From IMG/VR virus record IMGVR_UViG_3300045973_000059, positions 1-40,620 of that record: a stretch of DNA of 40,620 bases, one strand, 5' to 3'. The notes beneath the pieces are model-generated. The model worked only from the letters and a program-made list of their open reading frames with translations. It did not search any database and was not told where the DNA came from. The position numbers and the translations under genes are program-made. This document shows, one piece after another, positions 14,146 to 21,727 of this stretch (positions within the stretch are counted from its first letter, which is position 1; each line of letters starts with the position of its first letter). The stretch comes from a virus.

Positions 14146-15861
14146 TCACCTATCCAGAATAGAGTAGTTGTTCTTCTTCACAAAATGCAAAACGTTGTTG
14201 AACTTGTCGGCCATGATATCTGGCTTGTGGGAAATGACCCAAACATTCGTTTCCTCTCCAATCACCTTCAACAAATTCACCACATAATCGGTGCCATCAG
14301 CATCCAAGCTACTGTCAAAAACTTCATCAAGGATCAGAAGATTGGTGCTGGTACTGTTCTTCATCTTGGCAATGGTGCGCCATGTAAAGACCAAGGCAAG
14401 GTCGATACGCTGTTTCTCACCCTGACTAAAGCTCTCGTAACTGAACTCATCCCTGTGCCGCGATTTAATGGTTTCGCTGAACTGTTCGTTCAATTCAAAC
14501 GATACAAAGAAATCCATGGCATGAAGATACTTGTTGACCATCTTGTTGATGGCTGGCAAGTACTGCTTGATGATTCGGGTCTTTACCCCACCATCCTTAA
14601 GCAATGCCACCGCCACATCGTGGTAGTCTTTCTCTTCCTTCAATGTAGCCTTCTGTTTGGTCATTGTCAAGACTTCAGACGCCATTTCTCGCAACTTTGC
14701 GGTTTCTGCCTCAATGTTGCCACCCTTCTTCTCCAACTCAGAACGTTCCGCAATGAAGCTGTCAATATGGCGTTTCTGGGTGTCAATATTTCCTTGCTGA
14801 TATGCAATCTGGTTGTTCCATTCTCTCACTTCCGCTTCCTTCTTGATTACTTCCTCAAGAATTACCGCATCATCTTTTGCTAAATTGACTTCAAGCATGA
14901 TATCATAATCAACCACATCAAGCATCTTCTCCCGTGAACCTACCTCGTCCTCGCAAAACTTATGGGAGATTCCTTGCTTACATGTGGGACAAGTATCATG
15001 TTTTTCATAGAACGCTATTTCTTTGGTGAGAACTTCTTTCTTCCGACCAAGCTCTGCCACCATTGCAATGTGCTTCGTATGACTAAGTCTAATAGCAGAA
15101 CTATCCCCAACAGAATCCAGAATAGTATCCCTAGTGACCATGTATTCTCTAATGTTTCCTTCTCGTCCCATAATTTCATCTTCGGCCACCTTGATTCTTT
15201 CTGTTAGTTCGTTGATGCGTTGTTTCCTATCAGCTTGCAAAGACTTGATGTACTTGTCTTGAAGTCTCGTCTTCTCCATGTTGACCTTCAGATTCCCCTC
15301 AACGTCTGTCAGGGTTTCCTTCAACACACTCACCTTCTCTTTGAGAAGGGTATTCATGACCGTGAAGATTCTGATATCCAGAATATCCTCAATGATTTCC
15401 CTGCGCGAGGCGGCAGGAAGCTTCATGAACGGGGTAAAGGAGGCAACACCCAAAATGACAATCTGGGTAAAGGACTTGAAGTTGAGCTTCAGAATGTTCT
15501 CTTCCAAATGCTTCTGATAATCCCGTGCCGCTGAATCTTGATCTATCATCACCCCATCTTGATAGATTTCAAAGATGGCGGGTTTGATACCACGAATAAT
15601 CTTGTATGCTTTCCTTCCAATGGTGAACTCAATCTCCACCACACAATTCTTCTGGTTGACGCTGTTTACCAACTGTGGCTTGTTGATATTACGAAAGGGT
15701 TTTCCGAATAGCACAAAGCACAAGGCATCCAACATCGTGGATTTGCCACTACCATTTTTTCCCACCACCAGCGTTGTGGGGTGAGCATCAAACTGAATGG
15801 TTGTAAAGGCATTACCAGAAGACAGGAAATTCTTGAATCTCAATGCTGAAAATTTGATCAC
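14146..15861 (-). CDS. 46: Recombination nuclease ATPase subunit, gp46 (Rad50/SbcC family)
   Basis: A 571-residue ABC-type ATPase that with gp47 forms the T4 Mre11-Rad50 complex, which resects DNA ends and degrades host DNA. Walker A is GKNGSGKS (34-41). Two coiled-coil arms flank the zinc hook CPTC (291-294). The ABC signature ESFSQGEKQRIDLA lies at 477-490, and Walker B with D-loop LLILDEVFDSSLDADG at 509-524. Length is close to T4 gp46 (560). The start is GTG directly after the gene 47 stop, with GGAG upstream. Gene order 47-46 is as in T4, but here 46 and 45 are separated by deformylase, ClpP-like and DUF3310 genes. Confidence 0.97.
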   Translation of the reverse strand: MIKFSALRFKNFLSSGNAFTTIQFDAHPTTLVVGKNGSGKSTMLDALCFVLFGKPFRNINKPQLVNSVNQKNCVVEIEFTIGRKAYKIIRGIKPAIFEIYQDGVMIDQDSAARDYQKHLEENILKLNFKSFTQIVILGVASFTPFMKLPAASRREIIEDILDIRIFTVMNTLLKEKVSVLKETLTDVEGNLKVNMEKTRLQDKYIKSLQADRKQRINELTERIKVAEDEIMGREGNIREYMVTRDTILDSVGDSSAIRLSHTKHIAMVAELGRKKEVLTKEIAFYEKHDTCPTCKQGISHKFCEDEVGSREKMLDVVDYDIMLEVNLAKDDAVILEEVIKKEAEVREWNNQIAYQQGNIDTQKRHIDSFIAERSELEKKGGNIEAETAKLREMASEVLTMTKQKATLKEEKDYHDVAVALLKDGGVKTRIIKQYLPAINKMVNKYLHAMDFFVSFELNEQFSETIKSRHRDEFSYESFSQGEKQRIDLALVFTWRTIAKMKNSTSTNLLILDEVFDSSLDADGTDYVVNLLKVIGEETNVWVISHKPDIMADKFNNVLHFVKKNNYSILDR

Positions 15862-16902
15862 TTACACGCTCTCCATATTCTGGGCTTCGATGTACAGGGC
15901 ATTCATCATAGTCTTCAGTCTCCCCTTCTCTACCTTGATATCTGCATCGTCAATGTAATCTGAGAGGATACTTTTGGTGTCTTCCAAATTGATGTTATCA
16001 TCAATGGCACTGTCTTCAAATTCGGTTAGGTCTTCAATAATCTTTAAGTCCAAAACGCCGACTGCATACAGTTTATCGACCAGTGCATCAAACGCCGCAT
16101 AGTCTGTTTTGTGAACCACCACAAGCTTGACAATTGTTCCCTTGTATGACTTGTAATCAAAAGTCTGTCCCACGCTGTCATCATAGTAGATTTTCCTGTG
16201 CATAACGTTGGGGTTCTGAATAAACTCTAGCTCTAGTGTCTCTGTGTCCAAGATATGAAATCCCTTGGGGTCTTCAAAATCATCCCACGTTTGTTCGTAG
16301 GGGCAACCCAGATAGTGAATCTTCCCCTTGTTGCTCTTATGATGGAAATGTCCGGTCAGGGTCAACTCAAACTTGTTGAAGATTGCGGGGTCAAGACCGT
16401 GTTCACACAACTGACTGTTGTTCATCTTGAATCCAACAATGTCGAAGTGGCCCATGCACACTGTAGCGTCAGTCTTCTTCAAAAACTCTTCAACTACCGC
16501 CATGTTGTCTTCCGTGATCCACGGGATCATGGCAATCTTTCTGTCGTTAATTTCAAACTCACAGGGGTTTTGAACCACATTGAAATTGTACTCCATCAAC
16601 AGAAGCATCAATGAATTGACTTTGTTGGTGTTCTTGTAATACACATCATGATTACCCGGAATGATCTTGAACCTGAAGTCTTCTACTGGATCAAGGAAGT
16701 ACTCTTTACAGTTGGCAAGCATCTGATAATTGACAAACTTTCGTCGGTCAAACAAATCTCCCAAATGAAAAACATAGGCAATCCCATGCTTTTTCAAGTA
16801 GGGAAAGAATTGTTCCGTGAAGAACAGACGCGCCGAATTATCAAACGCTTCCGATTCTCCACGAACCCCGAAGTGAGTATCCGTGACAATCGCAATCTTC
16901 AT
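15862..16902 (-). CDS. 47: Recombination nuclease subunit, gp47 (Mre11/SbcD family)
   Basis: A 346-residue metallophosphoesterase, the nuclease partner of gp46. The five phosphoesterase motifs are visible: IVTDTHFG (D8, H10), HLGDLFDRR (D49), IPGNHDVYY (N84, H85), CMGHFDIVG (H152) and LTGHFHHKS (H185, H187). These place the two metal ions. The C-terminal region after residue 230 caps the nuclease and contacts gp46. The ATG at 16902 overlaps the previous stop and has GGGAG upstream. T4 gp47 has 339 residues. Order 55, 47, 46 is as in T4, with two accessory genes between 55 and 47 here. Confidence 0.97.
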   Translation of the reverse strand: MKIAIVTDTHFGVRGESEAFDNSARLFFTEQFFPYLKKHGIAYVFHLGDLFDRRKFVNYQMLANCKEYFLDPVEDFRFKIIPGNHDVYYKNTNKVNSLMLLLMEYNFNVVQNPCEFEINDRKIAMIPWITEDNMAVVEEFLKKTDATVCMGHFDIVGFKMNNSQLCEHGLDPAIFNKFELTLTGHFHHKSNKGKIHYLGCPYEQTWDDFEDPKGFHILDTETLELEFIQNPNVMHRKIYYDDSVGQTFDYKSYKGTIVKLVVVHKTDYAAFDALVDKLYAVGVLDLKIIEDLTEFEDSAIDDNINLEDTKSILSDYIDDADIKVEKGRLKTMMNALYIEAQNMESV

Positions 16903-17363
16903 TACGCTACTCCCTGTCCATTAGCCTGATGTTCAGTAACGATAACCAAATCAACCCTGATTACACCATTTGTTTGCTGTTGTAGAACCTCGTTGAAATC
17001 AGTTTTGATCATCTGGGCGAATTCTGGCAACCCAACCCCAACCATCCAACGCAAGTCAGCCAATCCTTCAGTTTCCATAATGGCAATGACATTAGCGTAT
17101 GGGTCTTCTGTTGACACGATAACAGCATGATTGAAGGCTTCTTCCAAATACTCGTCCATCCAACCGCTACTATGTGCAATAAAGGATTCCAAGATACCCT
17201 TATCACAATATTTTTCCTTATCATCTACCTCTGCGGATAGCGTGATAGAAAACCCCAAGGAATGTCCGTGAAGGAATCGTGTCGCATCCGTAGCCCTGTG
17301 GTATCGATAAGCACACCGAAGACCAACGACCATCCCATAATCCTTGACGACTGATTTCTTCAT
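16902..17363 (-). CDS. 6-pyruvoyl-tetrahydropterin synthase / QueD-like protein lacking the catalytic cysteine
   Basis: The start is set at the ATG at 17363, three bases after the upstream stop. The longer frame would run through the exonuclease gene. The 153-residue product shows the PTPS/QueD zinc-site layout: CAYRYHRA followed by FLHGHSLGFSITLSAEVDD, which supplies the HxH pair and an upstream His. In QueD and PTPS a catalytic Cys lies four residues before HGH. Here that position is Thr (TRFLHGH). The usual Asp-His pair appears as Asn-His (FNHAVIV). A Glu in GLPEFAQMI may match the substrate-binding Glu. Family members act in folate, biopterin or queuosine (7-deazaguanine) synthesis. The altered residues suggest a different reaction or none. 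Confidence 0.7.
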   Translation of the reverse strand: MKKSVVKDYGMVVGLRCAYRYHRATDATRFLHGHSLGFSITLSAEVDDKEKYCDKGILESFIAHSSGWMDEYLEEAFNHAVIVSTEDPYANVIAIMETEGLADLRWMVGVGLPEFAQMIKTDFNEVLQQQTNGVIRVDLVIVTEHQANGQGVA

Positions 17364-17365
17364 GG

Positions 17366-17893
17366 TTAACTCTTGAGGATTTTGAGAAGATGATTCGTCT
17401 GGTGAATGGCATCGTCCAGAGCGTTGTGGTAGGTACCCTTGCGTTCGTCCTCTGGAAGCTTGACAATCTCCTTCATGGTACGATAGCATCGATCATGCCA
17501 GTACTTCCATGGACGAGTCAATCCAACCGCTTCATATGCATTGGCGATAATTACGTTGTCAAAGCTGGCTCCACAACCCCACGTTGGTAGTGAAGTTGTT
17601 CCATACCACATGGAGAACTTTCTGAGTGCCGCCGTAAGGGGGATGGCATCTTTGCGAAGGGAATCCATCACTTCGCGTGGCTGGCTGGCCCACCACTCTA
17701 CTGTGGCCGCACTAATCTCCAATCCAGCCGCCTTACACGAACGCGCATCAACAGTGCAATAGAACGTGTCCACAAGGGGGTTTGGAGCATCATCGTTGAG
17801 AGAAAACTTCACGGCTCCGATGGAAACGATGGCGGCATTTGATGCGGTACTCATTGTTTCTAAGTCCAACATCACGTTTAGCAGTCTACTCAT
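17366..17893 (-). CDS. dexA: DEDD 3'-5' exonuclease, DexA-like
   Basis: A 175-residue exonuclease of the DnaQ-like superfamily, nearest to T4 DexA in layout. Motif I is VMLDLETMSTASNAAIVSIG (7-26; D10, E12). Motif II is WGCGASFDNVIIANAYEA, with the catalytic Asp of FDN. Motif III is TYHNALDDAIHQTNHLL, with His and Asp of HNALDD. T4 DexA digests single-stranded DNA 3'-5'. It is shorter than T4 DexA (227 residues). The start overlaps the end of gene 55 (ATGA). It lies in the recombination cluster with 46 and 47, which fits a role in DNA degradation or end trimming. Confidence 0.85.
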   Translation of the reverse strand: MSRLLNVMLDLETMSTASNAAIVSIGAVKFSLNDDAPNPLVDTFYCTVDARSCKAAGLEISAATVEWWASQPREVMDSLRKDAIPLTAALRKFSMWYGTTSLPTWGCGASFDNVIIANAYEAVGLTRPWKYWHDRCYRTMKEIVKLPEDERKGTYHNALDDAIHQTNHLLKILKS

Positions 17894-18450
17894 AGCGATC
17901 CTCTCTTAGTTGTTTTGTTCATGTATTTGGGGCGTCTGACCATATCTGGGGACTTCTCTCGTTCTTCTGTCAACTCCACTGTTGCCAATGCTACCTGTCC
18001 CTTCAAGTAGTCGATATAGGGGGTTTCGTAATTACCCTCATCGTGGGCTTGTCTGATAATGTCATCAACACCCAATGTTTCGATGTATCGATACTTGGTG
18101 CTGAGTTGACGCTTTTCTTTTTGGATTCTGCGAACAAAAGCATACCACACAATCTGGCTAAAATATCCAAACGCATTTTTGTTCTTCGTCTTCTTTGGGT
18201 TGAAGTTGTTGACATAGATGAGGCAATTCTCAATCCCATCTGATATCATTTCATCTAGAAATGTATAGTTATTGAAGTTGGGTCTATACGACATGTTGGT
18301 TGCGATCTTTATGAAACAGTCACCAAGATATTCCGAAATCCGTGGTTCTTCTTCTTTCAGTCTCTTGGCCCGTCGAACGGCCACCCCATGCTTACACAAC
18401 TCATTATAGAACTTTTCGTTATCCAGATAATGGGTTCGTTCCTTTTTCAT
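17890..18450 (-). CDS. 55: Late transcription sigma factor, gp55
   Basis: A 186-residue homologue of T4 gp55 (185 residues), the small sigma-like protein that directs host RNA polymerase to TATAAATA late promoters. The central block IKIATNMSYRPNFNNYTFLD, then ISDGIENCLIYVNNFNP, then KNKNAFGYFSQIVWYAFVRR, then IQKEKRQLSTKYRYIE is the degenerate sigma region 2 that contacts core polymerase and the promoter. The C-terminus is basic (RRPKYMNKTTKRGSL) where T4 gp55 has the clamp-binding tail. The ATG has AAGGAG upstream. The presence of exact TATAAATA boxes before the structural genes in this window is independent support. Confidence 0.95.
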   Translation of the reverse strand: MKKERTHYLDNEKFYNELCKHGVAVRRAKRLKEEEPRISEYLGDCFIKIATNMSYRPNFNNYTFLDEMISDGIENCLIYVNNFNPKKTKNKNAFGYFSQIVWYAFVRRIQKEKRQLSTKYRYIETLGVDDIIRQAHDEGNYETPYIDYLKGQVALATVELTEEREKSPDMVRRPKYMNKTTKRGSL

Positions 18451-18462
18451 ACGGCTCCTTGG

Positions 18463-18942
18463 CTATTCATCTTCATCTATGTTGATAATGTGAACCTTAC
18501 GTCCACCATTGACTTGGGATAAAAGATGATAGATTGCCTTGTTCATTTTCTCCGCATCTTCTTCCTTCTCAATGATGTGTTCCGCGAGTCGGGTTTCGTT
18601 CAGGTATTCAATGTACTGTTTCTTCACCGCAGTCTTCATGTCACCAACAGTCAGTACGATATCAGATGGGATGACAAACTCTGCCGAATTACTCAACCCC
18701 ACCCATGGTCGAAGGTTGAACATTTCACCCACAACATTGTCATCTTTGGTCATCTGCTTTGATAAAATAGCTTGCACCGGATAATGCATAGTCATATGTG
18801 ATTCAGATGCAGAAGATGTGACGTTGCTACTCATACTACACAAAATCGCCTCACCTGTCTTCAGACGGACAACCTTGTAAAAAACATCTTCCTCTTCCCT
18901 AAAAGGGGACGGTGATGACTCTGTATTCGAACCCCTCTTCAT
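18463..18942 (-). CDS. Second Sm-like protein (paralogue of the 8103-8414 product)
   Basis: A 159-residue protein with the same order of elements as the Sm-like protein at 8103-8414. FYKVVRLKTGEAILCSM parallels VKCVRLTSGEEVIADV, NLRPWVGLSN parallels ALMPMMPY, and EFVIPSDIVLTVGDMKTAVK then QYIEYLNE parallels EFNFPKSAIVLIFSPSREL then YNEYNRLF. It has an extra C-terminal helical and acidic tail (EEDAEKMNKAIYHLLS, then INIDEDE). The annotated ATG lies 44 bases inside the end of uvsW with only a weak ribosome site. No other in-frame start lies between it and the domain. It sits directly upstream of gene 55. A role in RNA binding or in modulating transcription is possible but unproven. Confidence 0.65.
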   Translation of the reverse strand: MKRGSNTESSPSPFREEEDVFYKVVRLKTGEAILCSMSSNVTSSASESHMTMHYPVQAILSKQMTKDDNVVGEMFNLRPWVGLSNSAEFVIPSDIVLTVGDMKTAVKKQYIEYLNETRLAEHIIEKEEDAEKMNKAIYHLLSQVNGGRKVHIINIDEDE

Positions 18943-20404
18943 TATAGATTGTTATCCGTTCGGCTAAATGAAGAAGTGTGTGGTTTTGCCGTGACTTCCA
19001 TGATAGATCATCCCCTATGTCGAAGAGTGTGCATTGATCCTTGTCATCTCCAAGTCGTAGACCTCTTCCAATAGATTGGAGGTTTCTGATACGAGACTTG
19101 GTAGGTGATGCCAGAATAATGTTATGAAGGTTTCGGATGTTAACACCAGTTGAAAATACACCGGAACTAGCAACGATAATAGCATCTGTCTCCTTCTCCG
19201 TGATGGCCCTAATTTGTTCCCGCGCATCTGTATCAACCTTCCCATGAACAAAGAACACTTTACGGTCTTTCCTTGCACCAGCAGAAATCAAGTCGTACAG
19301 AAGTTTTCCGTGCTTCTCTACATAGGTGAATAGTAACAGGGTGTTACTAGTTTGGTCAAGGGCTAGATTGCGAATGAAGCGATTTCGTTGCTCATGTGCG
19401 TTCAAAAAATCTACTTCGTCCCTATACTTCTTCTTCGTTGTCTTCTTGGTGTTTGGATCGTAGTCCTTGAACGCCTTTCGCACATCGTCGGGATACTTGA
19501 TAACGATCACTGTGATCTTTAGCTTTGCCAACTGATTAGCGTCCATCAACTTTTTAGTGGTGGTCACTTTCATAACCGTTCCAAACAACCCTTCCAACAC
19601 TAGCTTGTTTGTCTGCAACCCATCCAACGTCCCTGTGGTTCCAATCTTGTACGGCGTGTAGATAGTACTCTCCATAATCTTCTTGAGAGAAGTCGCTTTG
19701 AATAGGTGCGCCTCATCCCCGTAGATCACATCAAACTGATGAAAAAACTTCGCTGGCATCGTGTACATGCTCTGCCAAGTGCTGATGAGTATCTTGGCGT
19801 CATACACCTTCTCTTGACCACTGTAGATTTTGTGAATGTCCTTAATATCAAATCCGTAGTCTGCAAAATCAGCAGTCATCTGCTCCACCAACGAAGTGGT
19901 GGGAACGATGATCAACTGTTTTCTTCCCTTGGCCATGTGCCATCGCATGATCAAATAAATGATCAACGACTTTCCACTAGCGGTTGGTGATAGCAGGAGG
20001 GTACGTCCCCTAACAATGGCTTGATGGGCGGCATCCAACTGGTAATCTCGCGCATCGACATTCTCACCCCTGAACACAATGTTGACATTCAGTGTTTCTA
20101 CAAAGGAGTAGAAATCGTCATAGCTCACATCATCAGCCGTCACATCCAAGTGATTCACCAACTCATACTCATTTCGTTCACACAGCGCATACAGCCGTGG
20201 CATCAAACCGATGTACAATTCACCTGTCCACATGTTGAAGAGGCGAATCTTTCCATCCCAGATACCCGCCTTCACCTTCGGGTTGAATCGGCTGTTGGGT
20301 ACCTCAAAGGTGAAGTGATCTGAAATTTCTTGGAGAACAAACGCCTCTGCCTGAATCTTCATGAACACATCATCTTTCTTTGTTACAACTACCTTTCCTA
20401 TCAT
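18899..20404 (-). CDS. uvsW: UvsW helicase (RecG-like)
   Basis: A 501-residue superfamily 2 helicase (T4 UvsW has 503) that unwinds R-loops and branched DNA and shuts off origin replication late in infection. An N-terminal domain of about 110 residues precedes RDYQLDAAH (119-127, Q motif). Motif I is SPTASGKS (139-146), motif II GDEAHLFK (229-236) and motif III GTTGTLDG. The C-terminal RecA domain holds FSTGVNIRNLHNIILASPTK, then QSIGRGLRLGDDKDQ with the two arginines of motif VI. The start overlaps the uvsY stop (ATGA), which preserves the T4 association of uvsY and uvsW. Confidence 0.97.
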   Translation of the reverse strand: MIGKVVVTKKDDVFMKIQAEAFVLQEISDHFTFEVPNSRFNPKVKAGIWDGKIRLFNMWTGELYIGLMPRLYALCERNEYELVNHLDVTADDVSYDDFYSFVETLNVNIVFRGENVDARDYQLDAAHQAIVRGRTLLLSPTASGKSLIIYLIMRWHMAKGRKQLIIVPTTSLVEQMTADFADYGFDIKDIHKIYSGQEKVYDAKILISTWQSMYTMPAKFFHQFDVIYGDEAHLFKATSLKKIMESTIYTPYKIGTTGTLDGLQTNKLVLEGLFGTVMKVTTTKKLMDANQLAKLKITVIVIKYPDDVRKAFKDYDPNTKKTTKKKYRDEVDFLNAHEQRNRFIRNLALDQTSNTLLLFTYVEKHGKLLYDLISAGARKDRKVFFVHGKVDTDAREQIRAITEKETDAIIVASSGVFSTGVNIRNLHNIILASPTKSRIRNLQSIGRGLRLGDDKDQCTLFDIGDDLSWKSRQNHTLLHLAERITIYNEEGFEYRVITVPF

Positions 20405-20838
20405 CCACCACTCTGGAACTTGACAAATTCAAACGCCGTCTTGATATCCCATCCTCGACTCTTGACAGATACCAAGATGGATTCCAAACAGTAGATCGTG
20501 TTCTTCAGGTAATCATACTTGTCCTGCAATTTGATCACCTCTTCATCACTGGCAATCAACTCTTCCAAGTCAGCTTTCATGGGGCGTTTCTTGAGGTATG
20601 GCATCCAACTCAATGCCTTCAACTCTTCCTCCGACAACTCTCCCAAATACCAACTTTTCTTATTACGTCGAAGGCGAAGATACTCACCCTCACAATTTCG
20701 CGCTTGCTTTTTGGTCTGCATCAACAAGTCCAAATACTTACCATGAAGCCGTGGCACATTGGCCGCTTCCCCACCCAAGTTCAACTCATTGATCAGGCAA
20801 TCTTTCTTCCATTCGTCCTGAATCTCTTGTAGCGTCAT
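20401..20838 (-). CDS. uvsY: UvsY recombination mediator
   Basis: A 145-residue protein (T4 UvsY has 137). UvsY loads UvsX onto gp32-coated single-stranded DNA. The N-terminus MTLQEIQDEWKKDCLINELN matches T4 MRLEDLQEELKKDVFIDSTK in pattern, and the C-terminal SRGWDIKTAFEFVKFQSGG matches the T4 SRGFAIKHIQDMRAFEAGK. Between them is a helical segment rich in Lys, Arg and Glu, as expected for the DNA-binding hexamer. It is the first gene behind the strong sigma-70-type promoter at 20868-20896 and is coupled to uvsW by an ATGA overlap. Confidence 0.9.
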   Translation of the reverse strand: MTLQEIQDEWKKDCLINELNLGGEAANVPRLHGKYLDLLMQTKKQARNCEGEYLRLRRNKKSWYLGELSEEELKALSWMPYLKKRPMKADLEELIASDEEVIKLQDKYDYLKNTIYCLESILVSVKSRGWDIKTAFEFVKFQSGG

Positions 20839-20867
20839 ACTGAATCCCTCTTCATGTTATACTGTGA

Positions 20868-20896
20868 ATAATACACCACAACAAGCCCCTTGTCAA
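20868..20896 (-). promoter_or_regulatory. Strong sigma-70-type promoter for the uvsY-to-replication operon
   Basis: TTGACA (20891-20896), a spacer of exactly 17 and TATTAT (20868-20873) make this the best consensus promoter for minus-strand genes in the window. It lies 30 bases before the uvsY ATG and probably drives the whole run down to 7510, since no terminator is visible between. The -35 box lies inside a perfect 15-base palindrome. Confidence 0.85.
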
Positions 20897-20900
20897 GGGG
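20886..20900. repeat. 15-base perfect palindrome over the uvsY promoter -35 box
   Basis: CCCCTTG and CAAGGGG flank a single central base and contain the -35 hexamer. Half or more of the same motif (CCCCTTGACAA) occurs at the -35 boxes at 855-860 and 21547-21552. It is a good candidate operator for a dimeric repressor, although part of the conservation is simply the TTGACA consensus. Confidence 0.5.
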
Positions 20901-20922
20901 TTCCCTACAAGTTTCTAGGGGT

Positions 20923-21513
20923 TTACCCTACAACGTCAAACGAGAAGTGACGGAATTTGAATTCGACGGTTGCTTGAAAATAATCTGGATTGTCTACCGT
21001 AGAGTCAAACTCTAGGGCCGACAGAGAGACAGGGAAGCAATCATAGTAGGTGAAGGTGGCAATGGGCATGTTGTTCGATCCCAAGACCAACAGGGTGGCA
21101 TCACTTAGCTGTGGGCCTTCCGTCTGGTGAGCCACTACAGGGAAGCGATATGCCTGACCCTCAATAAGGTCGATGAACTCCTGCCGTGTCTGGGGAAAGC
21201 CCAACCCGATCATCCAGTTGTACAGTTCGTAATAATCGCCCAACGTTTCCTGAATCATGAACTTCAGAGAAAGATTTCCGTATTCCAGCTTTTCACCCGG
21301 ATGAGGCATATCATAGAAAGGAGTGTGCTGTACTGCCACACCAAGGGTGATATCAGGGATATTGGCACTTTGGACGAAATACGTCACTTTAGGCAGTATT
21401 TGGATCAGAAATCTAAAGCCGTTGGGTCGTAAGAAGTTGATATCACTAGGGTTACGCTGATCCCACTGTAGCTCTGATATGTCTACTTTCTGTCTACTGG
21501 TATTTGTTCCCAT
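20923..21513 (-). CDS. Tail-tube-like structural protein
   Basis: A 196-residue protein resembling T4-type tube proteins (gp19 and the baseplate-proximal gp48/gp54 group). It has an N-terminal segment with NGFRFLIQILPKVTYFVQSA, then GEKLEYGNLSLKFMIQETLG, then YYELYNWMIGLGFP. It closes with LSALEFDSTVDNPDYFQATVEFKF, the layout by which tube proteins close their beta-barrel. The true gp19 is at 29682-30251, so this is a second tube-fold protein, perhaps a tail-tube initiator, terminator or baseplate protein. It follows the capsid gene, where T4 has gene 24, and a late box at 21630-21637 precedes it. AGGGA lies upstream of the ATG. Confidence 0.6.
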   Translation of the reverse strand: MGTNTSRQKVDISELQWDQRNPSDINFLRPNGFRFLIQILPKVTYFVQSANIPDITLGVAVQHTPFYDMPHPGEKLEYGNLSLKFMIQETLGDYYELYNWMIGLGFPQTRQEFIDLIEGQAYRFPVVAHQTEGPQLSDATLLVLGSNNMPIATFTYYDCFPVSLSALEFDSTVDNPDYFQATVEFKFRHFSFDVVG

Positions 21514-21546
21514 GAAAGTTCCCTGAAGAAAGTTTGCCGTACCCCC

Positions 21547-21575
21547 TTGACAAGATCAGAAAAGAGGGGTATACT
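21547..21575 (+). promoter_or_regulatory. Plus-strand sigma-70-type promoter with no gene behind it
   Basis: TTGACA (21547-21552), a spacer of exactly 17 and TATACT (21570-21575), preceded by CCCCC. The match is as good as the uvsY promoter, yet it points toward higher coordinates, against every gene in the window. Transcription would start near 21582 and enter the 3' side of the capsid gene unless stopped at the hairpin at 21663-21688. Confidence 0.65.
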
Positions 21576-21629
21576 ACTGTGTCCCCGTTGAATGACTCAC
21601 TAGATGGTTGAGGACAAGTAGTGCAAAGG

Positions 21630-21637
21630 TATTTATA
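21630..21637 (-). promoter_or_regulatory. T4-type late promoter box
   Basis: An exact TATAAATA on the minus strand lies between the capsid terminator and the tail-tube-like gene at 20923-21513. It is about 117 bases from that ATG, giving a leader of roughly 100 bases that overlaps the plus-strand promoter at 21547-21575. Confidence 0.7.
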
Positions 21638-21658
21638 GCTTCTCAATATACAGAACGG

Positions 21659-21688
21659 AAAAAGGGACACCCCAATCGGAGTGTCCCT
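21659..21688 (-). terminator. Rho-independent terminator after gene 23
   Basis: On the minus strand AGGGACAC and GTGTCCCT form an eight-base perfect stem around a ten-base loop. A run of five T follows (the last stem base plus four beyond it). It lies 40 bases past the capsid stop and separates the head operon from the late promoter of the next gene. Confidence 0.85.
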
Positions 21689-21727
21689 GTTTCGTGGTCT
21701 GTGTCTGAGCCAAGCCCACAGAGTTGA

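Larger units (their letters stand above)
21582..21692 (+). ncRNA. Candidate short noncoding or antisense transcript
   Basis: This is inferred only from the plus-strand promoter at 21547-21575 and the hairpin at 21663-21688. The roughly 110-base stretch has only trivial reading frames (ATG-ACT-CAC-TAG and one of five codons). In the plus direction the hairpin is followed by GTTTCG, a poor U-tract, so read-through would give RNA antisense to the 3' end of gene 23. There is no other evidence of a structured RNA. Confidence 0.25.

Noticed and set aside
17364-17489. Longer start for the QueD-like gene
   Set aside because: The extension would overlap the exonuclease gene out of frame and adds sequence unlike the family; the ATG at 17363 follows the upstream stop closely.
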